The notes beneath the pieces are model-generated. The model was not told the origin of the DNA. It saw only the letters and a program-made list of their open reading frames with translations, and made no database searches. The translations under genes and the position numbers were made by a program. This document shows, one piece after another, positions 47,613-60,189 of a DNA stretch of 64,000 nucleotides (positions within the stretch are counted from its first letter, which is position 1; each line of letters begins with the position of its first letter). Source of the stretch: Gymnothorax reevesii (lineage: Eukaryota > Chordata > Actinopteri > Anguilliformes > Muraenidae); NCBI GenBank assembly GCA_029721435.1, contig CM056576.1:121695166-121759165 (forward strand). The letters run 5' to 3'.

Positions 47613-50600
47613 TTTTAAGGGCAGGCTCTGCAAGTCATACATTTTCCGGAAAGTTCATGCCGCAATGGGGTGCAGCATGAGAAAACTACAAAGGTGCCAA
47701 AGTGAGTTTATCATCCGCAGTATGTAAATCTCCCTAATAACCTGAGGAACCACTTATAAAAAGTCCCATCTTTAGCTTAATGAGCATGAGGCATTGATCT
47801 GAGATTACCAGGCTTTGGTGCAGGCAATGCTGCCCGAGGCCTCTCGGCTGCTTAATTCAGCATTCTAAATGCAACCTTAATGAGGAGAAATGTGTTTGGA
47901 TACGCCGTTTTCCCCAAAAAGCAGCTTCCAACACCTGGGCAAACAGAGAATGAGGACACGCACCTCTCCCTTTGTTAAGGTGGAAATTTCGTTCCAAGGG
48001 CCGTGTCAGCGTGGAGCCGGGAGAACTAGCTCGACGGGTTGCTAATGTGTAAACAAAGTCCCGACAGGCCTCTCAAGCCTGGTGCAAGGACAGTTGTTTA
48101 TGGTGGCTCATTCATTTGTCCTCATTCCCATCAGGTTCTGTATGTGGAAGCTGTCAACACTTCATAATACTCCGCCGCAAAAAGGGTATCCATCAAATGC
48201 GCGCAGCGGGGCTCAGCCGAGCCCAGCGAAAGATCAAATGAACACGAAAATCAACAGAACGTGCAACCCCTTCTCGTGATTGCGAGTTTTCAAGTCAGCC
48301 TTTGTCCGGGTCTGATTGTTTTGCGCCGGCGACGAACGCAGCGGGCAAATGCCTCGCCGCACTGTTTTAACGCCGGCGCACGTGGTCAGCCCTCGCTGTT
48401 ATTTATTTATTTTTTTCGCCCTTTTCGTTTTTGCAGAATTTATGAGCATCTAGCCATTGCTTGCTCATCAGGCTGCGCGGCCATGTTCTGTGTCCTTGAA
48501 ATGAAAATGGATACCCATCTATTTATTATATTGTTGTTACACGCACAGCTTGTGCCACTCCCCCCTTCCCCCACCCCCCAAGTCCCACCAGCTTAAGTGA
48601 GATTGCCATTATCTGTGTTTATATTAACTGATAAGGCAGGAAGGCGATATCAGCGAAAAGGTGATGGGAGATTGAATAGCATTAAAATGATGCCAGTCAG
48701 GGGAATAATGAATTAAGAGGGGCTGGCGTGAGAGATGTTAACATGGTCCTACTGAGGACGGCTCCACGATGAAAGGCTTTAAAAATTGACAAATGATTAT
48801 TTCTTGCGAACGGCGCGGCACGGTCCACGGCGAGGGCGAGACAAGCGAATGCATTAATCCCCAGTGCGGCCAGGTGGTTCAGTTTCCAATGAGGTACTTC
48901 CTGTACTGCGATCCCATCTCTACGAGGAACCTTACCCGCTTTCACCTTGTCAAGTCAAGAGGGAGCAGGAAAAAATAAAATGAAATGGTGATGCAGACGG
49001 CGGAAAATAAATAAATCAATAAAAATGGCTCGCTGATAAATTAAGTTACCTCTCCAAAAGACATTTTGCAGTAATGCGAAGTGTAATCTCGCACTCAATC
49101 TTCTCCTTCTCATAAAATTCAAAAAAGGTATGCTGCATTTCTAACTCCCAGGACCATTACATCCAAAGACTCGCTGCTGTCCTGCAGTGTGCAAGGTTCA
49201 AGGCTTCGCAACCTTCCAAGCAATACACTGCGCCACATCTGCCTAATGAGCTTCACAAGGTCTTACATGAAAGAGTTAATACATTCCACATGAAAGAGGA
49301 GCTATGGTAGCACAAGTGTGAGTTCTTCTTTTAACTTCAGTTTTATAAATAAGATGATGGGCTGACTAGGCAGAGCTGCTCGAGCCCAGAGGCTTATGGG
49401 GGATTGAGGTACCTATTAGCTGTTGCCCCGAGGCTAATTGTGCACTACAAAGTGCGCGGTGCTTGACTGGCGGTCTGCTGGGCTGCCACGTTATTCTCCA
49501 CCCAATTTCCCATTGCTTTCTTGCGCAGAGCCTTTGCTAAACAAGCACAGGGGTCATTGGAGAGGTGACACAATCTTCCCAATCACACGCGTCCCTCGGC
49601 ATCTCCCGCTCGCTGAGTTTTCGACAAAGGCCTGCCATCCTGCCAGCTACGGCTCCTTAGCAGTCTCCCAAGGCTAGCCTGTCTGTTGGTGTTATTTGTT
49701 TCAACTGCGAGAGCTCGCAGGGCGTACCCAAAACACGCCCTGCTTTTGACTATAAGAGCTCCGCGCTGACATACAGTAATCCCTTAATTGAATCCAGATA
49801 CGCTCTGTCCTGGTAGGGAATATGAAAGAATGGCCCCTAGGAGTGAGAGGCGATATGAGGGGGGTGTTTTAAAAAAGAGAGACCGTCCTTATGTTTTGTA
49901 ACGGAATCTGCTCTTAAGAGCTCACTTTGAGATTTGATGAGAGCGTGTGTCAATATCCCCTGCCCACGAAGACTTGAGCCGTTGAGCCTATTGTTCGCAT
50001 GGGGCGAGAAGGAGGGAAAAGGTATAGGGTTCAGGGCATATTAATCAAAATCCTGCTAGTGTGCAGAACTGCCGCACTGATAAAAATAGGCAATTATGCC
50101 CAAAAAGGCCTAGTTCTATGTGACTAAACGCACAGTAAGATACTTGTTTGACATTTTACATTTACAAAATATAAATGGCTCAAAGAGCAACAGTGGTAGC
50201 ATGTATCCATCAATGCTAAAGCATTAATAGAGAACTCGTTAAAAGTGGTGATTCAAATACTTTCCAAGGAACTCCACTCCCCACCCCAACACTGTGTGTT
50301 AAAATGGCCTATGAGCCACAAAACCAGGAGAAATACTCCCAAGTATTGAAACATTTTCTTGCATGTTAGAGAAATGTATTAGCATAAGTAGAAGGGATTC
50401 GTGAAACATCATTTCTCAGTAGATTAATGTAGATAGAGTAGTCAATTCTATTATCCTGACTGCAGAAAATCCCAGTGCCTCTTGCCCTTGAACAAGTTCA
50501 TTTTCCGGATCAAAAATACATTTCAGTATTTCTTCAGGGCCAATTGACTGGACATGTTTTAATACCAGATCTATATTAAACTCAAGGTTAGCAAGGATGG

Positions 50601-51554
50601 AATTTAAAATTACTTTGCAAAAAGAAATCAAAATGGTTTTATAGTAAGCTTTGAGAAAAGGGTACACAAGCTTACCATAAAGTATTTTCATGAAATGGCA
50701 AGGTATCAAGGGAAGTTTTTTATTTTTATTTTGGTATAAATGTCATACAGTTCATACCCAATAGTGATGTATGTATACATTCAGCTGTGTACAGTTCAGA
50801 GAGGTGAAACTTTGAGTTAGCAAAACTTATGTTGAGTTTATTCATACTGGCTAAGTGTTAGTTAAAATTCTTAATTGGTTAAGAAGTTCTATAGTTTATT
50901 GCAAAGATACCTAAACCACTTGATAGAGGGAAGGTGTACAGAAGCCTGAGCTAATAAAATTTCTGAAAGCCTACTTTTCCCTCATCCCAAAATAATTTCA
51001 AATTATTATCAAAACCCCTATTACAAAAAAGAAGATACATTAAGGAAAATGCGAACAGAATCAAAAAGTAGTGGTCTGAAAACTCCATCGTCCTGCTACT
51101 ATATTTTTAACACCCTAGCAACTCATTATTTAAAGCTATCTCAAATTTGATGACTACAACAGACTAAAAAGAAAAAAAAAAGATTTTGGCAAGAGCAATT
51201 CAGGTCAAAAAATGATGTGACTTGTTGCAATTAAAGGGTGATGTGAAACAAGTTATGTTAAATGTGAGGTAATCATTTTATAATATAAAAGGAACCTTTC
51301 AAAAGGCTCAGTCTCTGGAGAGCACTTTGGGTCAAGGCTCTAAAATATTCAAATGGAAGCGTATGCTTGAAATCTATCAATTTCAAAGATTTAAAGACAA
51401 ATCAGTAGTATTTTGGCATTTCACCCTCTGCAGTGCGTAATATGACTTACGAATGGCGGGAAACCAGTTGGATCTTGGAGCACAAAGCGCTAGGATAAAA
51501 ACTACTTCTGAATGCGTGTGATCTCCCATCCCTCAGATGCCAATGTCTTTGGAG
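47613..51554. other. intergenic DNA, candidate regulatory desert
   Basis: No recognisable gene or mobile element in about 3.9 kb. A CpG-rich patch lies at 48,316-48,378 (GCGCCGGCGACG, CGCCGGCGCACG). The blocks at 47,760-48,080 and 48,600-49,010 are non-repetitive and balanced, with TAAT, GATAAG and CAATTA words, similar in style to 9-14 kb. The minus-strand frame at 50,416-50,709 (97 codons) is unmatched. Confidence 0.45.
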
Positions 51555-52440
51555 CTGTCATGTGACTGTAAGGGGTATCATGGTTCGTGGGCTTGGACAT
51601 GCTTTGGTAAACCTTAGCCAACATAATTTGCTGCTGCGTCTACTGACATTAATTAAGGCTTTATTATGCCAAAACAACACTGTCCAGAATCACCGCCGAC
51701 TTCTCTGGGCTTGGTGTCATCTGAGGAAGACAGTAGCTGTGTTTTGCATCCATCGGATCGCAATTTGAAGTGGTTTTCAGAAAAAAGATGCCGTGTTCTC
51801 TGGATGACAAGGACAAGGCAAGCTGTAATCAATGTTTGGTACAAAAGCCAGTGTTTGTCATGGCATGAGGGCTTGTCAGTGTACATGGCAAGGCTGAGTT
51901 TTTGCACTTTTGTGAGGGCACCGTTAATGCAAATGGATATGAGTGAATTTTGCAGCTACTTATGCTGAAATCTAGATATTGTCTATTCCAGGGACATCTC
52001 TGCAATTTCTAGCAAGGTGACGTTATCCACATTCTACACAGATTACAAGTGCATCGCTGTGTATGCTAAGTGCGGGTGCTAGATTAACCCGACTGCAGTC
52101 CTGATCTGCCTCCAGTTGAGAATGGCACATAATGAAATAAAATGCACTGCAACAAAGGCCCAGTACAACTTTATACTTGAACACTGCTATTATGAAGGAA
52201 TGGGGGAAACTTCAATTCGCTAGACTTGACCAACTGGTGTCCTCACAAATACACAAAGGCAAGTGATTAAAAGATATTGTGATGTTACGCGGTGGTATGT
52301 AGTCGACTGCGTACAGACTTTTTTGGACTTTCTTGCAGTGCTCACATTACGTATTTTCAATAAACAGTTCAATTTACATTAGAATTTCAAATTGTGTGTT
52401 TTTGTACTGTTTTCTGTAGAGTAGAGGGTGAGAGGACTTA
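51555..52440 (+). mobile_element. Tc1-like relic E, highly decayed
   Basis: Recognised at the nucleotide level from a common fish transposase gene: TTTGAAGTGGTTTTCAGA and GCCGTGTTCTCTGGATGA (around the first catalytic aspartate), GGCACCGTTAATGC, GGGACATCTCTGCAATTTC (near the second) and GTGCGGGTGCTAGATTAACC, then AACTTCAATTCGC. It is followed by a noncoding 3' part with TTCAATAAACAGT. No reading frame is left. It is the same family as the minus-strand relic at 61.6-62.8 kb, judged by shared INAE/GRPC-type coding blocks. Ends are not resolved. Confidence 0.65.
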
Positions 52441-54914
52441 TTTTTAATAGACGTTTTTCATGATGTGCCTGCTTTTTTAGATTTTGGGTTGTTGGACATT
52501 GTATTGAAATATGACTAATGTCTTTTGGCAGCGCACATTATGACACCGTGCCAGTGTCTAATGTCACTTTCTTGAAAGCCACAGTGTAACCACATATTCC
52601 TTTCAAAGGCCTATAGCTTTCATCCCTTCATCCTGCCAATACCTTTCATATTTAGCCTGCCATCCACAGGTGCTTGATCAACCAAAGGGGAATGCTGGAG
52701 AGTAAACCAAAGCGAGGCTACTGACCACTGCCAGTACCGGCACAATACAGATTCCATTCAAGGCCATAGGGGTCTCTCATGCACCACAATCCGGTGCCTT
52801 AACCCAATAAGCCACCAAGCAACCTTCATTAACAGTTGCCCAAAATTACAAGGGAAAAGCATATTTTAACTCATAAAGAGTGCTGTAATCAAAAATTCTC
52901 ATTATCTCTTCTCAGTATCTTGTCTGAAGAATATTCATACATATCCTGAAGCATTTCAGAACATCCCTGAGGAGAATTTTCCTATGAAAGCCATAGAAAC
53001 GGAAACCTTGGTTTAAGTGGTTGCCTGAGATTGCAGTAAAATTTTCGATGCGAATACCAAGTGAGACCCAAACAAAAGGTCTCATATTATCTTCGCTGCT
53101 CAGGCAAATAAGAAATTCAAGGACCACAGCAGTTGGTCGGCTAAAGTATCCTTGCCGTTTCCCCAGCAAACAGAAACCCTCTTGCAGAATTTCAAATAAA
53201 TAAAGAAAACAAGAGGATCACCTCCTGTTTCAATAGGTTGCTTCATTCCAATGATAACCTGACATCTCGATGTTGCAAAAACTGCCCGTGGGCTTATTAA
53301 TTTAAATACATCCTGTAAAACAATGCCCTCTCGTCAGTCACCACCAATTTACCAGAGGCCACATTATGAATCTGTCCACTGGCCAGCAAAGCACTTAACT
53401 CCAACAGCGCAGCCCAAATGGAATTAGGGAGCCAAGTTTATTACGTGTACCTTTAGTCATTTTTTTCTTCTTCTTCTTTTTTTTTTTTTTTTTGAAATGC
53501 AGCACTAATATTTTGCTAGTGGCAACCCCGGCTAATCTGGATTGGTATTTTCATTATAATACACCCCAGAGCAATCCTCAGCTGTGTCTTTGGCTTGAAA
53601 ATGAAGCCATAAATTCAGAAGACATCTGACATGCCACTCTGGGTTGCATCAGCATACTAAACAGGCAACTGCAGAACTCATGAAACCCGCACTTCAATTG
53701 GTTCCATAATGCAAAACCATAATATATAGTTTGAGTTGAGGGGGTTGCTGTTACTTTGTATAACATGAAACATGACAATTTTCATGAAGCACTATAAGGG
53801 CCTTTTTTCCTTCTATATAGCATAATGAATGAAGCCATTTCACAAGGATTTATGGCTACTTTACAGGCTGATGACCAGATTTAGAGAATTATTCATAAGA
53901 CAAACCAGCCATTTGTCATGCTCCAAGTGCCATTTTTGTGTAAATAAATGGCTCTGTTGTAGTTTATCAAACACTAATTCCTTTTTATCATCCTCTAAAA
54001 TATGTGACCTTTCCATGAAAGTATCAATTTAGAGATTTTAATTAAGGAGAACGAGGCTCCATTGCCAGAACCAGCAGCATTTTTATCACAATGGGTTTTG
54101 AAATTGCACAACAGAGGCAACAGGGGCGAGAAACAAACAATTTGCACACTGTGTTCAGAATTATATTCAACAGCAAACTATATTTCACTTTAAATGTGCA
54201 TTGTATCACAAATTAGGAAGCAAGTACTGTAAATTTAGTCTCAAGCAGCTTGTTATTGCCTTACTCTGCTTGCAGTAACATGCCTCTGTCACTTTCTGAT
54301 GGATTTCCAGAGTTAATGAGGAAGTGGGAAAATATAAATCTTACATTATTATATTGTATTAATCATAACTCTACTTCATTGTCATCTTGCCATTTCTTGT
54401 ATCATTCCAATGATCATTATCATTGTATGCATCATCATAATTGGCAGCGATGTTGCGAAGTGGCGTCAATGCTGCAATATTTGTTTGGTTTGGAGGGACT
54501 TGGCATCTATAAAAAGTTTCAATGAGGCAATTTTACAGGAAACTTTCTCCATCCTCCTAGTAGAAGGAACAGGTCATTATTGGCTCATAAAATACCACAG
54601 GTAGTATGGCTGTTCAAATATTTATCACAAAGGGAACACCTCACACATTCAAAACTCCCAGAGGGGGCAAAAAATTGTGAGGCATCTACCTTATACAGTT
54701 CTATTATGAGCATGAAAACATGGCTCAGAATCACACTGAAGCATCCTGGTGCATTGAGGTCGATGTTATTTCGACTAAAATGGCTCCCAATTATCCATTG
54801 ATTGGGAATAACAGTTAGGAAATTCAGTCATAGGACTTCAAATTTTGCCACTGATAACAGTAATTTTTTGCAGATTTCTTAACACTATGGGTTGTGTTTG
54901 ACCAACACATAGAG
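52441..54914. other. intergenic DNA without recognisable gene
   Basis: Unique AT-rich DNA. A pyrimidine run of about 36 bases (CTT units then 18 T) lies at 53,459-53,494. Small frames at 54,250-54,604 and elsewhere are unmatched. Confidence 0.55.
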
Positions 54915-55170
54915 CAGTCTATAAATATTTGGACATTTGCAAAATTATTGTTATTTTTTGCTGCCTCTCACAACTTGTTGAAATTAAAAAAATCAAAATT
55001 CAGTCAAAGACTTTCAGCTGTAATTTGAAAATATTTACGTCCAAACTGGCTCAAAACTGCTGCCACAGATTAGGTTCAGGTTTCAGGTTCACTCTTTCTC
55101 TGAAATGTTATTTTTCTGGAACAAGAAAAAAAAACTCTTCCTCTCAGACAGAAAGTTACATAATTATTCT
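54915..55170. mobile_element. end of a Tc1-like/MITE element
   Basis: Starts CAGTCTATAAATATTTGGAC and contains GACTTTCAGCTGTAATTTGA and ATTTACGTCCAAA, a pattern I know from terminal repeats of abundant fish Tc1-type elements. The matching opposite end is not visible in the window, so this is a partial copy. Confidence 0.45.
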
Positions 55171-55261
55171 AAGAGTATAATGAGGTCGTTGCAATCTATG
55201 TAGGTGGTCACGTGATCCCTGAAGCAAAACATACACAAAGGTTGATCGCAGCATAGTGAAA

Positions 55262-55495
55262 ATGGGGAAATCTTGTGCTGCTGTTGGTTGCACCAATAAT
55301 GATGCCTTTCAATCATACGGAAATTATGGCAAAATAAGTTTCCATCAATTTCCACAAAATAATGAAGCCCTTTTGAAAGAATGGCTTGTTAAATTAAGAA
55401 GAATTGACTGTGGAAAGCCTTACAAGCCAACAGAACATTCAGTTCTTTGCTGAGAGCACTTTGAGAAAAGCTGCTTCACGTACCAGAAGTTCACA
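55262..55495 (+). pseudogene. THAP-domain first exon, one stop codon
   Basis: From ATG 55,262 (MGKSCAAVGCTNND) the frame encodes a THAP zinc finger: CAAVGC gives the first Cys pair, ISFHQFP the conserved F-P strand, EWLVKLRR the invariant Trp helix, and SVLC followed by a TGA and EHFEKSCF the C-x2-H part. The TGA (in place of one residue between C and E) is the only break. The exon ends at TTCACAA followed by GTAAGT at 55,496, a canonical donor. It is probably the N-terminal exon of a P-element/THAP9-type transposase or a THAP gene. No second exon is recognisable before the gypsy element at 56.26 kb. Confidence 0.75.
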
Positions 55496-56261
55496 AGTAA
55501 GTCAACAGTTTTGTTGCAATATAAACTTGTTTTAAAGTGCAGATTGAAAGTAATTAGTGGAAAAGATATATTAATACAAATATTAACCTTAAGCCCGAAA
55601 ACCCCGGTACTGGGGGCAATGAATTTGCTTTATAAATGCAGCATGTTTCCTAGCAGCAACCTCGTCATGCAGCATATCCTCTTAAAGTGAAGAAACTTGG
55701 CGAAAAGCTCATGTTGACCATTTTTACCCAAACTGAACACAGTTCAAGCACCAAGTAAATAAATAAGCATGATGCAAAACATAAGCTAAAATCATATCAG
55801 CGCTGAGTCAGAATTTCTCTTGAATTTAGGCTATGCATACAAGGGTAGCTCAAATGAAAGAGGAAAATCCGCAGAATTCAACAATGTATTCCCTATCATT
55901 TTAAACTGACACCACTCTCAAAGAACAGCAGGTATACATTTTACATGCTACAGAGATGAGCAAAAAAAATTCTTAACATTGATATTTTGTCATAAACAGC
56001 TGTTTGTGGGCAAATCTGCACTTGTTATTGTTCTAACCAGTCTATCTGAGAGTCCTTGCACCATTATGTTATGCACCCAAAGAACTCAGGAGTATAATCG
56101 TATAAATAGTTTGTTTTTAATATTTTTGCTATAATTAACCACTAAATATTCAAATGTTGTTTTCAAAGCCATTTTATGACTCAGAATCTTTGCGCTAATA
56201 TGCTCAAGTTCAAATACAGCGCAGCTATGCAAGTGCTAAATCAACCTGTGAATATATAGTC

Positions 56262-56443
56262 TGTTGAGCTAGTGTCGTGGATATCGTGGAGCATTTGGAC
56301 CTGCGCCATGGATTAAACAACACCGTAGTCTCAACACAATCCAGTTTACTTCGGTAAAACACCAGAACAGGAAATGGTGCATACTGTAACGTGTGAAAAG
56401 GCGGAGCATACAACAACGGAAAATGAATACAGTGGTGTAATCA
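56262..56443 (-). mobile_element. putative 3' LTR of gypsy 2
   Basis: On the minus strand a purine tract (GGGGGAGAGAAAGAAGAG, 56,444-56,464) that suits a polypurine primer is followed by TGATTACACCACTGTATTC, and the segment ends ...GCTCAACA at 56,262, so TG...CA borders are available. About 182 bp. No second copy is in the window to confirm the boundaries. Confidence 0.45.
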
Positions 56444-56544
56444 CTCTTCTTTCTCTCCCCCACATAATAGAGAAATAATAATTAAACAATAAACTAAAAG
56501 TGACGTGATAATTCCCAAATTTCAAATAATAAAAGTTACTATCT

Positions 56545-56967
56545 TTAGGAAACGATCCATTCCCCAAATCGCTGCCATGCAGGTGGACGACGTTGGCGGA
56601 GAAAACGACGTGGCGAGGGCTGTGCACTGGGTCCACTGAGAGTAGATACCTGGTCATTGGAATCACTGTTATCAGACTGCTGATCTTCACCAGCCATTAG
56701 TGGATCGGGAATATCCTCATTTTCCTCATGAGGAACAGCGTCAGTGTTAGTCTGTGGGCTCTGAGTGACTTTCAGAGACACTCAAAGTCAAAGACATTGT
56801 CTCTGTGTATGACACCACATATGTCTTCACGAGGCGCAGACGTAAGCACTGTGGGACCTACAGGATAGCAGTCCAAAGGGCGTACATCATACACCCTTGA
56901 CCGGTACTGGTTTTGGGTGAACTTCCTGATTTGTGCGCCATGATCTGAGTGGCCTACGACTATGCAC
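56545..56967 (-). pseudogene. gypsy 2 pol C-terminal segment
   Basis: After the retroposon insertion the frame resumes as IVVGHSDHGAQIRKFTQNQY and VYDVRPLDCYPVG, the end of the integrase region in this lineage. It then shifts into an acidic tail that ends RRFLRQRRPPAWQRFGEWI (56,781-56,545), a basic motif common at the C-terminus of retroelement pol proteins. Confidence 0.7.
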
Positions 56968-57497
56968 TTTTTTTTAATTTTTTATTTTTTTATTTCGGCA
57001 TGATTGTAAATCATTTCATGACAATTTCAACACGACACAACATGTATCATGACCGAAAGGGAGAAGCGAAATCGCTTATCAGAGTCCCGCCCCCAGCTTC
57101 CAGAAAAAACAGTTTGGTAATGGTTAAAATATCATAAGGATTATAAATCACAGCAGAGTTAATGTCCATGTACGCTACGTTTTAACGTCAAAAAGTAAGA
57201 TCATGAAAATTTATGAATATCATAAGAATTATAATTGCTGATTAAGTGAGTGTTTATATAACTTAGATGCCAGTCTTGATCCAAAGCGACATTATCCCGA
57301 AAACCCCATTCTTGATCATTCGATTTGTTCCAGCTAATTTGGAGTAGATGAGAGGGGGCACATCCTCTACATCCTCATGTCCAGGACTGTCAAACACAGC
57401 GAACGACACTTTCCCCATGAATCCATGACGTAATTGGCCGGGAATGTCCCATCTGGGCATGTCGGGCATGTGAATTGCCTTTCGGACAGTTAGTCTG
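56968..57497 (-). mobile_element. A-tailed retroposon inserted in gypsy 2
   Basis: About 530 bp between two parts of the integrase frame (...THARDR | IVVGHSD...). The low-coordinate end is an A-rich tail on the minus strand (GCCGAAATAAAAAAATAAAA). ATAGAC and ATAGTC at the two borders look like a short target duplication. It contains an 83-codon frame (57,514-57,263) that matches nothing I recognise. It is either a 5'-truncated LINE or a SINE. Confidence 0.6.
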
Positions 57498-58949
57498 AAG
57501 TCTATCTCTTGCATGAGTCTTGTCTCGGTCTGACTTGAGATAGACTAGATAGACTAATCTCCCACAGCAAGATTAGGGCTATCGAGGTGATGATGTCCAC
57601 AAGCCTTTGACTTGCTGCCTGGGTAATGATTCAATTGTCGTGACAACTGTTGATGAGCAACAAGCTGACGTTTGTTTACTGGAAGCTGTTCCCCTCTTAA
57701 TTGGTCATGCTGGGTGATCACCTCTCTGGAGGACAGGCCTCCTTACCTGATCCTCATATACATATTAGCAGTGGCTAAGGCTAAGGACAAAGGAGATATT
57801 GGACCAGATTCCGGCCGAAGGTGAAGACAGTCAACTCCTAGTTCCTCGATCGCCTGCTCTGCAACCGGGTTTTTGTTCACGTAATTTGGGCATCCAATGT
57901 CTAACTGGATACCAGTTCGGAGTGGATTTGGTCTTTAGTAAGAGATACAAATCCGGATGCCGGGTCAGCTCTAATAGTGCATCCATCGGGGCCATGATCC
58001 TTGAAATCTGCTGTTAGCATGAGGAGGGCATCCCCGAGCTGATCGTGTCTCTCATTTTGCACAAAGCTCGTCAGTATAAGGGAAGACACAACCTCATGCA
58101 ATACCAACACAAGCTGGCCGTACCTCTTTATGACGTCAGCGGCGAAATGGGAGCCCACAGTATCTGGTGAATAAGAGGTTGACTGAGGATAAAGTTGAGA
58201 GGGTACGGATTTCAATGATGCACAATGGCGACACATAATTTTTAACGTTTCCGATGACCTTATCAATGTCCAGGGCATAGAAATATGTGCTAAAAATTTT
58301 ATTCAGTTGGTTGCTGGATGGGTGACTGAATTGAATATGAAGGGTCGTGACAAGACCGTTCACCACAGGCCAAAGTATGATGATGCGTTGACATCTTAGC
58401 TTGAATGGCTGGTCATCAGGCACTACCAGGAGGTTATCACATGCAATAGATGCAACCCTCAAATACCTTTTGACATCAGGTATGTCAGTTACCTTCTTCG
58501 AAGGTCTGGTTCCTTGGGATAAATGAGAGTGAGTCCTGCGAAGATTGAGACATTCATGTTGTTTGACTTGCCATGCCGCATCACTGGTGAAGGGCATTTT
58601 AGCAGCTCCATCCATGACATCCTTCACAGAGAGTGACAGCACTACAGATTCCACAGATTCTGAGACAAATTTGCACACCTGGCAAGATTGGTCGGCACAT
58701 TCACTTGGGTGTCTACTGGTATAGTCAGAGGGAAGGTTAGCAGCTCCTGCAATGTGAGTAATTAAAATCTGGTACCTACTCAGGATTGACAAGAATGTGG
58801 TCACTCTCAAGCTTGTTGAGTAGGCACCATGAAGCAGCTTGTTGTACGCCTGCACACATGGTTGACTGTCCGTCAGCACTTGAGTCTGCTTTTGCGATGC
58901 GGTGATGTATGGGGAGATGTGTTTGACAGATGTGGCAATGGCGAGCGCC
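57498..58949 (-). pseudogene. gypsy 2 RNase H end and integrase
   Basis: The frame enters as LAIATSVKHISPYI and VLTDSQPCVQAYNKLLHG (RNase H), then SGYxSR-type text (LPSDYTSRHPSEC), RRTHSHLSQGTRPSKK, and TTLHIQFSHPSSNQL. A frameshift near 58,240 occurs just before the Cys pair (CRHCASLKSVP). The integrase core keeps FAADV, RADPASGF and, after a stop near 57,900, NKNPVAEQAIEEL, which supply the D, D and E of the catalytic triad. Then come GGLSSREVITQHDQL and DRDKTHARDR. Three disabling changes are visible, but the catalytic residues remain. Confidence 0.88.
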
Positions 58950-60189
58950 TATGGGCATAGGAACTGGGGGGATGGGGCTGATGTGTCCTGTCCAATATTG
59001 GAGACAGGCGCATTTGTCCCACTCAAAAATTATACCGCGGAGGAGAAAAATATTTGATTTTGACATTTTTAACCTACGTGCTTTTATTTTGAAAGCGCAA
59101 CACAGCCCCCTCCCCCACTGGCTCTGAAAGTGTTTGGGAGACGGGAGACAGCAGCTGTCAACAGCAGACGGTCTGATGAGAGAAACTCTTTTTATTATTT
59201 CCACAGTACTATAAGAGTCAACGAATGTTAATTAAACATGTTCGCTAGTTTCCAACTAGCGACCTAAACCTGGTTTCTGTCACATGTTGATTAGTAATCG
59301 GGTTGCTAGCAGTAGTAGCTAAATATGACCCAGGTGGATATGTCAAATTATGAGGTGAATTTCAGTGGAGAAATCCCGCGAAGGTGCCATTATTAATTAA
59401 TTATTTTATATGCAGGAACCACAGCAGCAAGCTAGAGAAACAGAGCCAGCTGTTGGGGATACAGGTGTAACAGGGCTTCAGCTGAGGTCATAATTATACA
59501 TGTTCTGTGGAATTATAGGGAAAACATTAAAGTTAGTCTCATGATGTTCAGCAAGTATAACCTTTGAAAGTCAAAATGTCTCAACCAACTTCGGTTCAGT
59601 GAGGGAAATGAAAGAAACACGTAATCGTAAATCTAACAGGATCCAGTCCGGTTAAGACTCGGTTTGCGGCTCGTCCAATTCATAGTCGGTGGTCCATTTT
59701 GCGGTGTTTATCGCGGCTGCAATTGAAGCACTGATTACTAAAACCCCACAAGTCAAGTCAAGTCAAGTGGGACTTATGGGGTTTTAGTAATAGGTACTTC
59801 AATTGCATTATTGCATATGAAGATGCTTGATAGTGAGGATTGCGAGCTGGCTTGCTAACGTAGTTATATATCCACTCACTTGCTATCAATGTCTAGGTGA
59901 CTAGATCTGAGTGGGTTTCATGAGTGCGCTGAGATGGTTTGCAGCTGTCAGTTAAGGTTGTGGCAAGTTTATGTATGTGGCATCTTTGTATGAAAATTTT
60001 GGTGGCACCTTGCGTAGTCTAATTAATAAAAATTGAGAAATACTCATTTGGATAATCTCTGTATACATTAAAAGCAGTATCAGCACTCAGATTTACAAAA
60101 ATTTTCCATCTCTTACGTATCTGTACCAGTTCTCACATTAAACCTACGCCCTTGGTCCCCCTCAATGTTAAACTCATTCTTACACCCTT
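58950..60189. mobile_element. 1.24-kb DNA insertion in gypsy 2 with 9-bp target duplication
   Basis: The RNase H frame is broken exactly between two copies of a 9-base word: GCGAGCGCC (58,941-58,949) and GCGAGTGCC (60,190-60,198). The insert ends are weakly inverted: GGGCATAGGAACT on the left against GGGTGTAAGAATG (reverse complement of the right end), differing mainly by transitions. No transposase is recognisable. An 8-9 bp duplication suits hAT, MULE or similar elements. The insert contains a strong hairpin at 59,719-59,806. Confidence 0.7.
59719..59806. repeat. 88-nt hairpin
   Basis: GCAATTGAAGCACTGATTAC and the complementary arm ending GTAATAGGTACTTCAATTGC pair over about 34 bases (shared ACTAAAACCCCA). 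The loop contains AAGTC repeated four times. It lies inside the 1.24-kb insertion and is probably its structural part or a small foldback element. Confidence 0.75.

Noticed and set aside
58776..59204. 142-codon minus-strand frame at the gypsy 2 insertion border
   Set aside because: A chance fusion of the inserted DNA with a shifted RNase H frame; the correct RNase H frame reads LAIATSVKHISPYI.
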